A stretch of DNA of 61,104 nt from CAZHBA01 sp964530225 (lineage in GTDB: Bacteria > Pseudomonadota > Alphaproteobacteria > UBA6615). The position numbers and the translations under genes were made by a program. Location: the NCBI GenBank assembly GCA_964530225.1, contig CAZHBA010000065.1:1-61104 (forward strand). The letters are read 5' to 3'. This document shows, in pieces, positions 60,547 to 61,104 of this stretch; within the stretch, counting starts at the first letter, position 1; the number at the start of each line of letters is the position of its first letter. Under the pieces are notes generated by a model. That model saw only the letters and a list, made by a program, of their open reading frames with translations, did not search any database and was not told the DNA's origin.

Positions 60547-61104
60547 GTGCCAGCTTTGATCATCAGCAGCGCCTTCGACAGTGGTAACATTGCCTACCTC
60601 GCCGCTGGCGAACCCGGTGATATCCGGCTAGAAATACTCAAGGACAACGAATCCGACTTCTATCAGTGGTTCTATTTCCGCCTCGCCGGCGCACGCGGCG
60701 AGGCCTGTCGGCTGCATATCGTTAATGCCGGTGACGCCTCCTACACCAAGGGCTGGGAAGACTACCGCGCCGTCTCCTCGGACGACCGGCAAACCTGGCG
60801 GCGAGTGCCGACAAGCTACAAGGACGGCGTCCTGACCATCGAACACACACCGCAAGCCGACATCGTGTGGTTCGCCTATTTTGCCCCCTACACCATGGAG
60901 CGCCACGCCGGCTTGATCGCGCGAGTGCAGGCGTCGCCGCGGGTGCAGCTTTCGGTTCTCGGCAAGACCCTCGACGGTCAGGACATGGACCTGTTGCAGA
61001 TCGGCGAACCGGGGTCGAACAAACGCACCTGCTGGACGGTGGCGCGCCAGCATCCGGGCGAAACCATGGCCGAATGGTGGATGGAAGGATTTCTCGATCG
61101 CCTG
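60547..61104 (+). CDS. M14-family zinc carboxypeptidase, cut by the window edge
   Basis: GTG at 60547 behind AGGAGG, 13 bp after the PRISE stop, opens a frame that stays open to the end (186 codons). An N-terminal beta domain of the cytosolic carboxypeptidase type is visible (FYQWFYFRLAGARG, then WFAYFAPYTMERH). ARQHPGETMAEWWMEGFLDR starts the catalytic domain, with the zinc motif H-x2-E in HPGE. The third zinc His and catalytic Glu lie outside the window. It is probably cytosolic because no signal peptide is present. Confidence 0.88.
   Translation, partial: MPALIISSAFDSGNIAYLAAGEPGDIRLEILKDNESDFYQWFYFRLAGARGEACRLHIVNAGDASYTKGWEDYRAVSSDDRQTWRRVPTSYKDGVLTIEHTPQADIVWFAYFAPYTMERHAGLIARVQASPRVQLSVLGKTLDGQDMDLLQIGEPGSNKRTCWTVARQHPGETMAEWWMEGFLDRL

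Noticed and set aside
1..61104. CRISPR array, prophage, integron or complete insertion sequence
   Set aside because: No regularly spaced repeats, no transposase frames and no cluster of phage genes are seen. The only mobile-like pieces are the edge fragment and the short palindromes.

Overview
The window reads as about 61 kb of an aerobic, high-G+C alphaproteobacterium, probably Rhodospirillales-like and uncultured. Supporting signs are class Ia ribonucleotide reductase genes, a glyoxylate bypass (isocitrate lyase and malate synthase G), an ScfR/RamB-type regulator beside aceA, an E. coli-type MntR, BKACE enzymes, a CLACQ-ending NrdA, and dispersed palindromic repeats of the kind common in alphaproteobacteria. 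Genus and habitat cannot be fixed from the sequence alone.

Layout. 1-5.3 kb: a low-G+C fragment of a recombinase-like gene abuts glmS; then glmU, a broken secreted-protein gene, a DUF3108 gene and tRNA-Val(CAC). 5.3-14.9 kb: the most unusual region, eight consecutive minus-strand genes. In transcription order they encode an aldehyde:ferredoxin oxidoreductase (AOR) family protein, an 8-Cys Fe-S protein, a corrinoid protein, a URO-D-like methyltransferase, a DUF1638 protein, a RACo-type corrinoid reactivator, a second URO-D-like methyltransferase and a homocysteine S-methyltransferase. 14.9-15.5 kb: a decayed SRAP (YedK/HMCES) gene. 15.8-18.9 kb: nrdA-nrdB with a strong terminator. 19-30 kb: a DASS/SLC13 permease, an ArsC-like protein, a molybdenum hydroxylase large subunit without partners, cysQ, tsaC/sua5, a D-2-hydroxyacid dehydrogenase, a DmdC-like acyl-CoA dehydrogenase and an HCCA isomerase. 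30-38 kb: a HAD phosphatase, a ThDP enzyme, a shikimate-dehydrogenase-like pseudogene, an aldolase/SDR fusion, two alpha/beta hydrolases (one haloalkane-dehalogenase-like) and a VOC protein. 38-45 kb: an MFS pump, aceA with a small upstream gene and divergent regulator, a rhodanese, a GST and an LLM flavoprotein. 45-50 kb: two Gfo/Idh/MocA oxidoreductases, then a multicopper oxidase-ZIP-mntR operon. 50-61 kb: a quinone oxidoreductase, two tandem BKACE genes, a serine hydrolase, malate synthase G, an AGPS-like flavoprotein, two tandem PRISE-type reductases and the start of an M14 carboxypeptidase.

How the genes work together. The 5.3-14.9 kb cluster holds the parts of a corrinoid methyl-transfer system: two putative methyltransferases, one corrinoid carrier, an ATP-dependent reactivase and a homocysteine-methylating enzyme as a possible final acceptor step. 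There is no recognisable pterin-binding domain in it, so the methyl donor is unknown and may not be folate. Its tight linkage to an AOR-family protein in an organism with oxygen-dependent ribonucleotide reductase is the best candidate here for an undescribed system. The multicopper oxidase-ZIP-MntR operon looks like a manganese-responsive unit.

The window also carries several decaying genes and two short AT-rich patches inside otherwise G+C-rich genes, suggesting ongoing gene loss, recombination, or strain mixing in an assembly.
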